Shown here: piece by piece, positions 23,365 through 36,200 of the stretch
How positions within the stretch are numbered: the stretch's first letter is position 1
Layout: every line of letters starts with the position of its first letter
DNA from: Syngnathus acus
Lineage: Eukaryota > Chordata > Actinopteri > Syngnathiformes > Syngnathidae
NCBI RefSeq assembly: GCF_901709675.1
Contig: NC_051098.1
Location: forward strand, 16,859,464-16,923,463
DNA length: 64,000 nucleotides
Direction: 5' to 3'
Notes under the pieces: generated by a model
Database searches by the model: none
What the model saw: the letters and a program-made list of their open reading frames with translations, nothing else
What the model was told of the DNA's origin: nothing
Program-made: the position numbers and the translations under genes

Positions 23365-25943
23365 TCAGTCCTCCCGGAGGTACGCTTCGGGCACGTCGTC
23401 CTCGCCGTTCTCCGAGACGGCTGAGCGCCGAGCGTCGGCCTGGATTTCAAGGGCTTTGGCTTCCACCAGCTTCTTGTCGGCATCCCGGGAGAATTTGCGC
23501 GCCTCCTCGGCCTGGGAGCGAGCCAGCTCCACGTTGGTCCGCACGGTGATGGACGCGTGCTCGGCCCCTGCGAACCAACGCTCGGCAAAGTGACAAAAGT
23601 GCATCTGGGAAGAGTGCGCCAGCGTGCCCAGTCTTGAGCCAGGACTCGTTTGGAACTTGGACGGACGGGTATGTACTGAGTGAATGATCTAAGTCCACTG
23701 GATAGTTGCACTTTATTTCCTCTTTGATCCCGTTTTTATTTCCCACCCAAATAAAATATGAATATGCGGCGAATAAATGAGAGCAAATTGCCGTTCAAGT
23801 TAAGGAAAAGTACTATCTCGGGACATGTCAGCGACAAGGCTGACGGGATTGAACTGAGTGGAGTTTTTCCTAATCCTTTGGCGCCACCTGGTGGCAGCTT
23901 GGTGTTACGGCCCTGTAAAGAAGCGAATTCACGCCGTTGTGAATTCCAAAGCCTTTTTCAGCAGGTTGTCAGCGAGGCAAGCGTCTGCTTTTTCGCAGGA
24001 AACTTTGACGTGTGACGTCTGCTTTTTTGCAGGAAACTTTCACGTGTGACATCTCCTCCGTGCATTTGCCCACCTGAAGTGTACGCCGCCTCAGCTGCCG
24101 TTTCACACAAGCGGAGGGCGCCGCTCCACACCGCCTCGAAACGCTTGCACTCCTCTTGTCTGTCGCTGACCTGTCACGCACGGACGGACGGACGGACGGA
24201 AATACGTGACAACTAGCGCTGTGGCGCCGTACCGGCGGCCGTGACTCACCTTGGCTCGCTGGCCAATCATCACCTGCCAGATGTCTTCTTCCTCCGTTTG
24301 GCTCAGACTCCCCAGTGAGGCCAAGTAGCGTTTTTGGAGCGCTACCAGCGTGTGCACCGCCTGCACAGAAAAGAAAAAGGCCACCGTTGAGACTCGGTGC
24401 GGACCAAAGTCTTGCGGGTCACTTCAAAGTCACCTTTGAATACTCAGCGATGGCATCTATGAGGGCCAAAGTGCTCTGCGAGAGGAACGTGCTGGAACTG
24501 TCCGTCACCAGCGAGGCCGCTCGTCTGATCAGAGACTCGTGGGAGAGGTTGGGAATCTGCCGCGACACCAGAAACAAATCAAGTTTGAAACATTCCACGC
24601 AATTTGATGGGAGTCGACGAGAAGGAATCAACGTGAAAGTTGGCTCTTGACAGGGAACAGTTGGCTGGCGGAGATAGGTTTCCATTCGATTGTCGGAAAG
24701 CAACAATGGAAAACCTCCCTAGAAAGTGAGTTTCCCAGAAATCGAGCGCCCGCCCGCCCCGATGCCGGACGGCCAGGAAACGGCAAGTGGCGACGTGGTC
24801 AAAGCGCAGCCGTCGCGCTTACTTGAGTGAAGGGGACGGCGCACAGCCCACCACCTGCCGCCGCCATCGCCGCGCTCCTCCAGCTTGCCAAGGTGCCAAC
24901 CGCTGTTTTGCCGTGCCTCCGCAGCACCTGAGCATTGCTCCTGCAAACAGCCACAATAGAATTAACAAATAAGATCAGCTGCAGCAGTCTTAGTCCTTTC
25001 CCACAGAGCATAAAGAACATACGCATGTTAGCATTGTTATATCGTCTGTTGACATGGGTTGCTGAAAGGGTACTTATGACGAGCACTGCATCAATGATCA
25101 TTTTGTTTTGTTTTGCCTTGCGTTGAAGTGAGTTGACCTTTCTGAAATTCTTTGCCTGTCTTTATTGATGGCAACAGCTTGAAGCAAGCACTCGGGGCTT
25201 CTCTGGAGAATTGTACACTATACGAAAAAAACAATTCAGCATACACAGGTGGCAAAATGAGCAGGTTCAATGAATTCTGATTGTAATAATTGCGTTGCTC
25301 CTAAGTTTAAGGTGGGACTTCATGTGACAGTATTCATTTGTTGCTCCAGCTCAGTGGACTAGTGGTAGAGTGTCCACCCTGAGACTGGAAGGTTGTGGGT
25401 TCAAACCCCGGCCGACTATAAAAATGGGTCCCTGCTTGGCACTCAGCATTAAGGGTTGGACATTAGATCACCAAATGATTCCCGGGCGCAGCGGCTCCCT
25501 TCGGGGATGGCTTAAATGCAGAGACAAATTTCACCACACCCAGATGTGTGTGTGTGTGTGACAATCATTGGGTCTTTCCCTCTTTACCTTCGCCATACGT
25601 ACGTTACACGTGCCAATATTTCCATGAGCTCCATTTCGGCTCAATCAACACAGTCAAGGTTTTCAAAAACGGCTCGTTGACAACTCGCATTTCGATGTTT
25701 CATTATGTTGCCGTTTATGGAGCTAGCACCTATTCTATTGCGTCATCGCAGGTGCATTCCAACGTCTTGAGGTTTCCTTTCCGGTCGAAGCTCATCAAAA
25801 TCTCTCTTCTTTGTACAAACATGGCGTTATATCTACGAGTGGTGTCCTTCGTACATTCGGGCGAAATGTTGAATGAAATTCCTAGGAAACAGGACGTACC
25901 GGAGCAAACGGAAGAAGGCTGCTCCCCGCCCGAGCGCGGCCAT
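23365..25943 (-). CDS. diablo: Diablo/Smac, IAP-binding mitochondrial protein (copy A)
   Basis: Smac is released from the mitochondrial intermembrane space in apoptosis; its exposed N-terminus displaces caspases from IAP proteins. Exons in order: 25943-25900, 24940-24823, 24556-24434, 24360-24250, 24170-24074, 23567-23365, giving 231 residues (human 239). The first 48 residues form an arginine-containing mitochondrial leader ([15 protein letters not shown]). Next comes AVPF at 49-52, the IAP-binding tetrapeptide (human AVPI), exposed when the leader is cut. Helical-bundle signatures follow: [35 protein letters not shown], and the family C-terminus AYLRED. All junctions are GT-AG, and phases agree with copy B at 29547-31293. 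A SINE lies in intron 1. Confidence 0.93.
23982..24049. repeat. 34-bp direct tandem duplication in diablo copy A intron 5
   Basis: Units 23982-24015 and 24016-24049 begin CGTCTGCTTTTT and differ at only two or three positions. The duplication ends about 25 bases from the splice donor at 24073. Confidence 0.8.
25346..25574 (+). mobile_element. tRNA-derived SINE, copy 1 (internally deleted)
   Basis: Starts CCAGCTCAGTGGACTAGTGG and has a B-box-like GGTTCAAACCC at 25399-25409, both typical of a tRNA-derived head. A body shared with three other copies in the window follows, then a TG-rich 3' part. Compared with the copy at 35841-36158 it lacks several short internal segments. It lies in intron 1 of diablo copy A, opposite to that gene. 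Confidence 0.82.
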
Positions 25944-27036
25944 GTTGGTCCGGCCTCAGTCAACGTCTCTATCCGGCTTCGTCACTTCCGGCTTGAAGCT
26001 CCACTCTCCTGGCATCAGATGGCAGGCCGGCCGGACGGCCGGCCGACCGGCCCCAAAACGGACGTGTTTACTTTCGCATCAAGTTTGGAAAAGGCGTTTT
26101 TGTTTTCCGAGTGGCTGACTGAAAAGTGAATTAAAATGTAACCCGTGACAAAACCAAGGGCTACCTGGCCTTAAGTTCATTTGGAAAAGAGAATAAAAAA
26201 AAAAGGTCGTATGACATCATGACTATGTCGTGGGCAAACAACAACTTATGAATAATAAATGCTGCTGCTAATTAGTTTCATTGGACTTGATCATCAACAC
26301 CCAGGACAATGTCGCCGGACGGCGTCCTTGGATACAAAAACACATGATGACACTTGAAAACAACAACCGTTTTAGTGTAGCTGCATAATTGCATCCCGTG
26401 ATGGCCAACATGTTGCACAACAACGTTTTTCCCAAACACTTTGAATAATGAATGAATGTCTTTCCATTTAATGAGTGTCACAGGGACTGTTTGATCTTGG
26501 GAGATGAGTGACATGGACAAAATGACTTAAGAGCGTCGTCCTGTCCTGCTTGTTGAAGTGCTGCCCCAGGAGACGCCACGTGGGCAAATTCTTCAAACAA
26601 ACAGATGGACCTGCTAACTAAATGCCATCCAACCAAGTGGGGGTCCCAAACATTGTTGGCCTCTTTGGACTGGCATCCAAGAAGAATCCACTCCAAAAGT
26701 CAAACGGGAATCCGGTTGCGTCGACCAAAATGACAGCAATTTTATCGAAGAGACTTTTTGTCTCGATTGGCATGTCGACCGAGTTTCACGATGCTCAGTG
26801 AAGCTGGCTTTTGGGGCTGAACGGTATACGCGGTTACAGCTTGGGTAGTCATCGGAAAAAATGTCTTCTTTCTTTGGACCCGTGCAGTGGGGCTCCATAT
26901 TATATCTTGGTCTTGTTTATGTGTTGGTGGTTTGTCTTCCACATTTCTCCATTTGCCTTACCATCATCATGTCTTTCCTCAACTGAAGATCAAAAGTTTG
27001 TCGGTCACTATGGGAAGGGGCAGTAACACGCGCGCG

Positions 27037-27095
<59 letters not shown>

Positions 27096-27309
27096 ACACA
27101 CAGACTGAGGGAATGGCTACGCCCCCGGGTCACCATGGTTGCCGCGGCGGCGTGCATTTATTGGTGATGACGGATGGGACAAGGGGCTACAAATTGGGCT
27201 GCCCTCCCTGCAAAGCACGCAGCACCGCTGGCGACGTTGCTGGCGACTCGGCTGGCCACTTTGCCGGCGACTTTGCCCGTCCGTTCCCAAATTGTTTCTG
27301 CTTTGTCGA
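25944..27309. other. Divergent intergenic region between diablo copy A and the odorant receptor
   Basis: No coding exon recognised. Just upstream of the diablo start there is an ACTTCCGG ETS-type site near 25984, as expected of a housekeeping promoter. A CA repeat lies at 27038-27102, about 200 bases before the receptor ATG. Confidence 0.5.
27038..27102. repeat. (CA)n dinucleotide repeat
   Basis: About 32 CA units with one interruption, upstream of the odorant receptor gene. Confidence 0.92.
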
Positions 27310-28293
27310 ATGGCCGGCAACAGCAGCTCGCTGGTGGGGAGCGGTGACCTTCAAGCCAGGTCTGACTTCAACACCATCGTAAACTTTGTCCAAGTTCTGA
27401 TCGCCGTCTTCCTCGCCGTCAACGTCTTCCAGCTGGTGGCTTTGTTCTCCAAGGAGCAGTTCACGTCGTCCACGCGCTACATCCTGTTCGGCAACATGCT
27501 GCTCAACGACTGCTGGTTCCTGCTGGTGAGCAACCTGCTGCTCCTCTTCTACTTCTTTGGCGTGGCCACCGATCTGTGGCTGTGCATGCTCATCTACTTC
27601 TTCCTGGCCATCTCCAACATGGCCACGGCGTGCACCTTGACCGCCATGACCCTGGAGCGCTACGTGGCCGTGTGCGTGCCCCTGCGGCACGCCGACCTGT
27701 GCTCCGGCCGGCGAGTCCTGGGCGCCGTGGCGCTCATCGGCGCCGTGAGCTCCGTACCTTGCGCGGTGTTCTTCGCGGCCATCCTCCCGTCGGTGATCCG
27801 CAGCGACTTTACGGAGGAGCTCAGGTGCACCATTCAAACGCTAGAAGCGTACCCGTGGCACAACTATCTGAGGTCGGCCATGTTTTTCCTGTACTTCATG
27901 GCCATGGCCGGCGTCATCGTCTTCTGCTACGTGCGCATCATGAAGGCGGCCTACGCGGCGTCGGCCGGGGACCGGGCGGCGTCCCGGAAAGGTCTGGGCA
28001 CGGTGAGCCTTCACGCCTTTCAGCTGTTCCTGTGCCTTTTGTACCTGCTGATCCCCATGGCGGAGAAGGCCATCGAGGGCCAGAATGACGCCTTGTTCCG
28101 ATACATCCGCACCTTCAACTACGTGGTGTTGATTCTCGCCCCGCGCTGCCTGAGCCCTTTGGTCTACGGCCTCAGGGATGAGATGTTCTTTAAGGTGCTC
28201 AAGTCGTACGTGCTCTGCAGGCGTGCGAGGCAGGAAAGGCGGCTTGTAAGTTGTTGCCGCAGGCGCCGCTGTTCATGGCTTTCCAAGACGTAA
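27310..28293 (+). CDS. Odorant receptor, OR131-2-like GPCR (teleost)
   Basis: Seven-helix chemosensory receptor of the olfactory epithelium, predicted to signal through G-olf. A single exon encodes 327 residues from ATG 27310. This start is preferred because upstream in-frame codons lack membrane character, while the chosen one gives a short N-terminus with an NSS glycosylation site. Seven hydrophobic segments are visible. Helix 3 ends in LERYVAVCVPLRHA, the odorant-receptor version of the DRY region. The end of helix 7 reads LSPLVYGLRDE, matching the usual NPxxY-like PLVYG. It resembles fish receptors annotated odorant receptor 131-2-like. The intronless form is normal for the family. It stands alone between the two diablo copies on the opposite strand. 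A polyadenylation signal lies at 28478. Confidence 0.85.
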   Translation: MAGNSSSLVGSGDLQARSDFNTIVNFVQVLIAVFLAVNVFQLVALFSKEQFTSSTRYILFGNMLLNDCWFLLVSNLLLLFYFFGVATDLWLCMLIYFFLAISNMATACTLTAMTLERYVAVCVPLRHADLCSGRRVLGAVALIGAVSSVPCAVFFAAILPSVIRSDFTEELRCTIQTLEAYPWHNYLRSAMFFLYFMAMAGVIVFCYVRIMKAAYAASAGDRAASRKGLGTVSLHAFQLFLCLLYLLIPMAEKAIEGQNDALFRYIRTFNYVVLILAPRCLSPLVYGLRDEMFFKVLKSYVLCRRARQERRLVSCCRRRRCSWLSKT

Positions 28294-28477
28294 AAGGGAA
28301 CGATCGTACGCAAGTCACCTTTTGTTCGTATCTTCAGAAAAGACGAAAAGCTGCTCATCAAATCCAAAGTGCAACATTTGAATAGACTTGTCTGAGCCCG
28401 TCTGGTTTCATGCCTGCACTATTCTGATTGTGTGTCCATGCTCTCAATGTTGCCTCATGTCTTGTGTGTAGTTACAG

Positions 28478-28483
28478 AATAAA
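28478..28483 (+). terminator. Polyadenylation signal AATAAA for the odorant receptor
   Basis: Canonical AATAAA 185 bases past the stop codon, followed by a T/C-rich stretch. Confidence 0.6.
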
Positions 28484-28650
28484 ATCAGAATCAGCACCAT
28501 CTTGTTCTTCTTCTTCGGCATTCTTTTCAAATGGTCTCTGTTGGTCGATGCCTTTTGTGCAATTCAAATGAAAAGGCCATGTGTTGAAAACACATTTTAT
28601 TTCTCATTTCCAGATGAGTGTTAACAACACAATGCAATCGATCAAATAAA

Positions 28651-28969
28651 AGATTAAAGATTAAAGTCCCAATGATCGTCACACACACACCTGGGTGTGG
28701 TGAAATTTGTCCTCTGCATTGAACCCATCCCCGTGTGATTTTAATCCATCCCCTGGGGGAGAGGGGAGCAGTGAGCAGCAGCGGTGCCGCCGGGCTCGGG
28801 AATCAGTTGGTGATCTAACCCCCCAATTCCAACCCTTAATGCTGAGTGCCAAGCAGGGAGGCAATGGCTCCCATTTTTATAGTCTTTGGTATGACCCGGC
28901 CGGCCGGGGTTTGAACCCACAACCTTCCAGTCTCAGGGAGGACACTCTACCACTAGGCCACTGAGCTGG
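28651..28969 (-). mobile_element. tRNA-derived SINE, copy 2 (near full length)
   Basis: Same element as at 35841-36158 but inverted. The tRNA-like head with GGTTTGAACCC (B-box complement) is at 28908-28918, and the ATCTTTA-type tail is near 28651. It is about 319 bases long and lies between the converging odorant receptor and diablo copy B. Confidence 0.88.
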
Positions 28970-29216
28970 TCAAAGCACTTATCATTATGATAAAGACATC
29001 AAACTTTGACAAATGTGCGCTTGCAACACAAGGTGAGCCATCACTTGACTGTAATCATACAATAAAAGTGAGAGTTGCCATTATAAATAAAAGCAAGACA
29101 AACTGGACTCAAAGCAAATGCGCTCCACTGCCCCCTCAAATAATATCACAATGTTATGTCAAGAAATGAGCACAAAGAGGAAGTTTCACGACCTGGACCG
29201 TCAATTTGCTCCCAAT

Positions 29217-29226
29217 CGATCGATCG

Positions 29227-29275
<49 letters not shown>

Positions 29276-29299
29276 GCAAGCAAGCAATCGATCAATCAA
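29217..29299. repeat. (ATCA)n microsatellite
   Basis: About 15 ATCA units with AAGC interruptions, downstream of the diablo copy B stop codon. Confidence 0.92.
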
Positions 29300-29546
29300 A
29301 TAAATAAGCTTTCATAACCAGGAATGACTTCCGTGGACACAAAAAGTAATTTGTTTGTCAAAGTGCCGTAAGTCACTTCAACGGAGCTCCTATGACACCA
29401 AAGCGGTGGTGCCAAAGCACCATTTTTGTCTCATCTGCTTGATTGAGCACACTTGTTTCTTGACATGCCGGGATGCCGCTAGGTGGCGTCTAAACAAAAC
29501 TCCTCAAGTTCCCTCAGAATGTTACAAATGATTGACAATGTCCCCT

Positions 29547-31293
29547 TCAGTCTTCTCTCAGGTAGGCCTCGTGTATCTCCAGCTCGTCAGCATCCTCCAG
29601 GGAGGAGGCGTACTCGGCCATCCTCTGGATCTCGTCCACTTTGGTCTCGGCCAGCTTCTTGTCCGCCGCCGCCGCCGCCTCGCGGGCTCGCTGGGTGTGC
29701 GAGCGCGCCAGCTGCACGTTGGCCGTCAAGATGACGGAGGCCTGCTCCGACCCTGAGGACGACAGGTGACAACCGGCGTCAGGCTCGGTCGGCACACCGA
29801 CGGCGTCTCGTGCGCGCCGCGCCGCCCGCCTCGCCGTCACTCACCGGACGCGCTCGCTGCCTCCGCCGTCATTTGGCACAAGTCGACGGCCTTGATCCAG
29901 GTGCTCTCGAAGCGTTTGCATTGGTCCAGATGCTGGCTGACCTGTCACAGACGCCATTCAAAGGTCAGACAAGGCGCAGGGCCGTGTGTCGCCCGTGCCC
30001 GCCTCTTATAACGCAGCGTGCGGAGACAATTTGGCGGTCCGATCCAACGCGTTTGCCACGTGCTTCATTGTAACTTGAGCAATCAGCGAGATCCTGCGCG
30101 CTCAAAATGGGCGATGGAGAGTTCAAGTGACCTGCGCCTTCTGTTGAGAGATGGCCCGCTGAAGCGCGTCCTCGTCGGCCGGGCTGACTTTCCCGAGCGA
30201 GATCAGGAAACGTCTTTGCAGGGCGATGCGCGTGTGCACGGCCTGAAAAACAAAAACCCCGTGAAACTTGACAGCAGAATAGTGTCTGTCACAAAAGTGT
30301 GACGCCTCTCATGATGTTGGCATTACAAAGGAAGACATTTGGCTTTATCGTCCTCAAACGACAAGTTATTCGGAAAGGGTCCGAATGGCTTGTGTCACGC
30401 GCGCGCGCGCTCGCTCGCTCGCTCACCTCAGCGTAGCCGTGGAGGGCGTCGACCAGCGCGAAGGTGCTCTGCGACAGGAGCGTGCCGGTGCCGTCGGCGA
30501 CCAGCGACGTCGCCCTTCCGATCAGGGCGGCGTGCGTCAGCTGCTCCGCTTGCTGCCGGCCGGGACCAGTGCATTGTTAGCCCCTTCATCAAATCTTTTT
30601 CCAAAATGCCTAATTGCGTTCATATTTGGAAGCGAGCAAGGTGAGTTCCGCACTCCCTTTTGTGTGCTGCGTGCTCACGATGGAGACGTCTTCACTACCG
30701 TTCTAAGAGAGGGCCGACCGAGTAAGACGCACCTGCAAGGACGAAGCGGCGTCGAGGTGGCTCCTGCTCGAAAGCGCCGCCGCGCTTGTGCTTGCGCACA
30801 CTTGCTGGGCCAGCAAACTGGGCTTTGCTGACGACTCTCTGCTGCTCAAGACGACGCCCGCCGTGCTGCACGACAAAAAGGGAGGGATTGACTCACTTTC
30901 TTTTGTTTTGAAGGCAAAAAAGGGAACAGCTGAAGAAAGAAGACATGTTTCCTTCCTCAAGTTGAATGGCACACATAACCGAGTATTAGATGAAAGTAAT
31001 GTAAGTAGAATTCATCTGTTTTTTTTTAATATTGGGCCTAGTGTTTTGAGCCCCACACACCACCCGATCTTTTAAAAACGAAATATGGAACGTATTAAAC
31101 CTATTTTTTTTTTAAATGTTCTTTTTTTTCAATTGTCACTTTGAATTCCCATTTGAAAAGATGATCGAGCAAAAAGGTACCTGAGCAATCGTGCGCTTGC
31201 TGCCTCTCTCCTGCTGCGAAGGTCTCGTCGCGAGGCCAAAAGTCGTCCGCCGGTCCGGACGGAACGTGTCGAACGTGAACACACGGCTTGCAT
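29547..31293 (-). CDS. diablo: Diablo/Smac-like protein (copy B, diverged leader)
   Basis: Exons in order: 31293-31181, 30865-30733, 30552-30427, 30242-30132, 29941-29845, 29752-29547, giving 261 residues. Exon count, phases and two exon lengths (111 and 97) match copy A, so the genes are paralogues. The body keeps the Smac pattern: LIGRATSLVADGTGTLLSQS, AVHTRIALQRRFLISLG, MTAEAASASG and the C-terminus AYLRED. The leader is strongly basic (MQAVCSRSTRSVRTGGRLLA), fitting mitochondrial import. No AVPI/AVPF follows; instead AKPS occurs at residues 51-54, where copy A has AVPF at 49-52. About 28 extra residues then precede the first helix. Copy B may therefore bind IAPs weakly or not at all. Expression and processing are unknown. 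Confidence 0.85.
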
Positions 31294-31342
31294 TTTGCTC
31301 TCTTTTTCTGTCGCTTTCCGAGCCGCAGTTTGCTGCCGCCGC

Positions 31343-31350
31343 TATTTATG
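31343..31350 (-). promoter_or_regulatory. TATA-like box of diablo copy B
   Basis: The minus strand reads CATAAATA about 50 bases before the ATG at 31293, embedded in GC-rich sequence. Position and strand fit a core promoter with a very short 5' UTR. Confidence 0.45.
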
Positions 31351-33038
<1,688 letters not shown>

Positions 33039-33060
33039 ACTACATTTCCCGTCATGCCCT
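33039..33060 (+). promoter_or_regulatory. ZNF143/THAP11-type promoter element of c2cd3
   Basis: ACTACATTTCCCGTCATGCC closely matches the vertebrate SBS consensus (ACTACAATTCCC followed by a GCATGC-like half) bound by ZNF143 and THAP11. It lies about 185 bases before the c2cd3 ATG, a usual position in TATA-less housekeeping promoters. Confidence 0.6.
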
Positions 33061-33243
33061 GGCGAGTGGCAACGGGGGCGTGACTCGAGTCGAGCGCAAC
33101 ACAGTCAACGGTTGAGCGCGGGACCGTTTGTCTGCGTGCGCTCTTGGAGAGTGTTTCATCACTTTCAACGGCTTAAATATGCTTACGGACGTCGGTATCG
33201 ACTCGTCGACCACGTTCGCACGTCATATTCCCGGATTGGCGTC

Positions 33244-36200
33244 ATGAAAAGCCGAAAACAGGGCTCGGTCAAAGCCGCCGGGCTCACGAAGCCGAAAGGT
33301 AAAACTTGTTGTTAGCCGGCCGGCTAGCTTGCTAAATTGGCAAGAGGCTGTCGGCCCGGCTGGTGGCCACTATGTCATATTTTTTTGAAATCAATAATAC
33401 GTTTTCAAATTTGGCTTTTCGTCGTTGTTGTCGGAATGATAACAATACTCCAAAGGCAACAGTTTAGGCTTCTGTTTTAGGATGATACTCATCATGTCCT
33501 CCTCCTCCTCCTGTCTTTTTGGTTTTATCCTGTTAAGTTTTCCACCACCAGGTTTCAACTTACAGAGGGCCTTATTAAAGCAGAAATGACGTCTCCACCA
33601 AGTCATGATTGACACACAAAACCGCACTAACAAATGCTCCCATCACTTGGAAGATGGGAGAAAGAAAATGTTACACGGAGAATCAATGATGTGGCACAGG
33701 GTCTCAAGTCGTAGCACCCTTCGCTCTCACACTACGCCAGGAGAGCTGCTCTTCTGCCTCTATTCGAAATGTTTCTCGTCCAGCAACCGCTGAGAAGCTG
33801 ATCATTTGAATGAGGTGGGAAACCCCTAAAGCAGGCAGGACAGCGGCTCTCGGCGACCAGTGTGGCGGAAAAGGCTACCGCCGGGCACACTGAACTAAAC
33901 ACATCCACCGTTCTCGTCGTATCTGACCGTGAACGGCCGTGTCTTTTGCAGCCCTGTGCGATGTGCCGGCCTCCACCAGCCTGCCCCCCCTCGTGGAAGG
34001 AGAGCTGCGCGGCTTCCTGCGCGTGACCGTGAGCCGTCTGCGCTGGAGCGTGGCCAGGCCCCCGCCGGTGACGCGGGTGCGTCTGCGCTGGTGGGGGGAG
34101 TCGTCGGACGGCACGCTCTTCATCCCCCGGGATGACGCGTCTCCCTCGCACGGGAGCGTCAAAACCACGGCGCGCTTCCCCGTGCGCTGCGGCACCAAGC
34201 AGCTCACCTCCTACCTGGCAGGTAAACGGTGGCAGGCAGGAAGTGCTTGCGTCAAGAGATTTGGAAGCGATCCATGACCTGACTTGTGGCTTGCGACAGA
34301 TATGGGCAACTTGGTGCTGGAAGTGTTGAGCGAGCAAGATTGTCTTCCCGTCGCACACGCTCGAGTGCCGGACATCTCTCGCCTCTCCCAGTCGCAGCCC
34401 ATCACCGGATTTTACGCCCTGGTGTCACCCGCCTCCAAGAAGCTCGGCCAGTGTGAGGTGGGACCATGACCACTTGATTGGTGTATAACAAACCAACAAA
34501 GTTGGAGGAAATGTCCACCGGGGTATTTCCGACTTAATTCTGTCTTGTCTTAATTTGCAAATAACGAGACAAGAGGTTCGACAGCAGTAATTCACTTATG
34601 TGTCGATTTGAGTTTGATGAATAAAAGCCTTGCGAAGGTGCCGTAAAGCCTCGGCGGCCACGTCGCTGGCGGTCTCCGTTGAGGATTTGGGCAAAGCTCA
34701 ATGCCGCCTCCCTGCGCCTGCAGGTTTCGCTCCAATTGGAGCCTGTGGCCGGAGCGTGCCGCAAGCGCAAATCCGGCACCGATTTAAGCAGCAACGTTCC
34801 TCACGTGGCCACCCTTGACAAGGCTCCGCCTCCCGCCACCGACAAATCATACGTGAGCAGCGGTGGAAACGCGTTCAGGTTTGTCAAGGAGCGTTTTCAC
34901 GTCGGCACCTGGAAAAAACAAAGACGCTTCTGCAATTTCTGTTTTCAGAGGGAAAGATGGCCCGCAGACGCATCGAGATGAGACCGTGGAGAACTTCAAG
35001 TTGCAAGCAAACGGTCAAAAAGAGGACGCTCGGCCGAGAAATGACATCCTGTCAGGTGGGTCGCAAAAAAGACGAGATTGACTCGTCTGTGACATTTTCA
35101 ACAAGTTCGACGAGGAGCATTGTGGCCACGCTTCTGATAATGCGATTGCATTTTCAGCTTTCCCAGAAGAGAAGCCCATTTTCTTGAAAAAGTGCAGCAT
35201 CCGTGTTTTGCTTTCAGTGCGGCTTGAGTGGTCTTATTTGCTAGCGGTCCAACTAACCTACCCCGTTGTCTTGTCTTGGCCTCAGTCATTTTGGAGCGTG
35301 GCAGCAAACTTCGGGACGCTATGCTTGTGTCAGCGTTGAAAAGCGACATGGACGCTGCCCCGGTTCTCAAAGACCTCCAACTGCCTCTGCAGAGGGACAA
35401 CGCCAGAGCGCCTTCCATGTGAGTGGCATTATGGAATGACTCTTTGCCGGAGGATCGCACTTATATTAAATGAGCAAGCATCATCGTAGACGTGCTGGAG
35501 TTACCTGTGGGCCGCAGCACCCTTTGCGTTGCCTGCTACGAGTAGACCCTTCATGGCTCTTCGAATGTTTTCAGCCCCTCCGAAGTGGTCCTTGAAAAGA
35601 TCCCGCACGCCCAGGCCGACGACGAGGTCGGAGACCGCCGCCGCCGCCTCGCTTCTTCGCCTGACCTGGACCTCAGAGCTGTGGATCTCCTCCTCGGCAG
35701 GTGCGTGCCTTTACTGTACGGGTGCTTTGAATGGGCTCAGGCTGGCCTTGCAAAGTTAACGGGAAGTAATAAAGCGGCAATTTACCAAGTCAAAGGAACT
35801 TGTAGATCCTCCACTGAAATAGCTCAAGTGGAACATGATGCCAGCTCAGTGGCCTAGTGGTAGAGTGTCCGCCCTGAGACTGGAAGGTTGTGGGTTCAAA
35901 CCTCGGCCGGGTCATACCAAAGACTATAAAAATGGGACCCATTGCCTCCCTGCTTGGCACTCAGCATTAAGGGTTGGAATTGGGGGGTTAGATCACCAAC
36001 TGATTCCCGAGCGCGGCACCGCTGCTGCTCACTGCTCCCCTCTCCCCCAGGGGATGGATTAAAATCACACGGGGATGGGTTAAATGCAGAGGACAAATTT
36101 CACCACACCCAGGTGTGTGTGTGACGATCATTGGGACTTTAATCTTTAATCTTTAATAAAGGTGTCACGTTGCTCCCTGTCCTCTGCTCAGGTCGAAGAC

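Larger units (their letters stand above)
28484..29546. other. Convergent intergenic region between the odorant receptor and diablo copy B
   Basis: Contains SINE copy 2 (28651-28969), an ATCA microsatellite (29217-29299) and presumably the diablo copy B 3' UTR. No further gene is seen. Confidence 0.55.

Noticed and set aside
25346-25420. Possible tRNA gene
   Set aside because: The A- and B-box-like sequences belong to the SINE head; the same body recurs in other copies and no proper cloverleaf is evident.
27187-27837. 216-codon open frame on the minus strand
   Set aside because: Antisense shadow of the odorant receptor; no domain or splice support.
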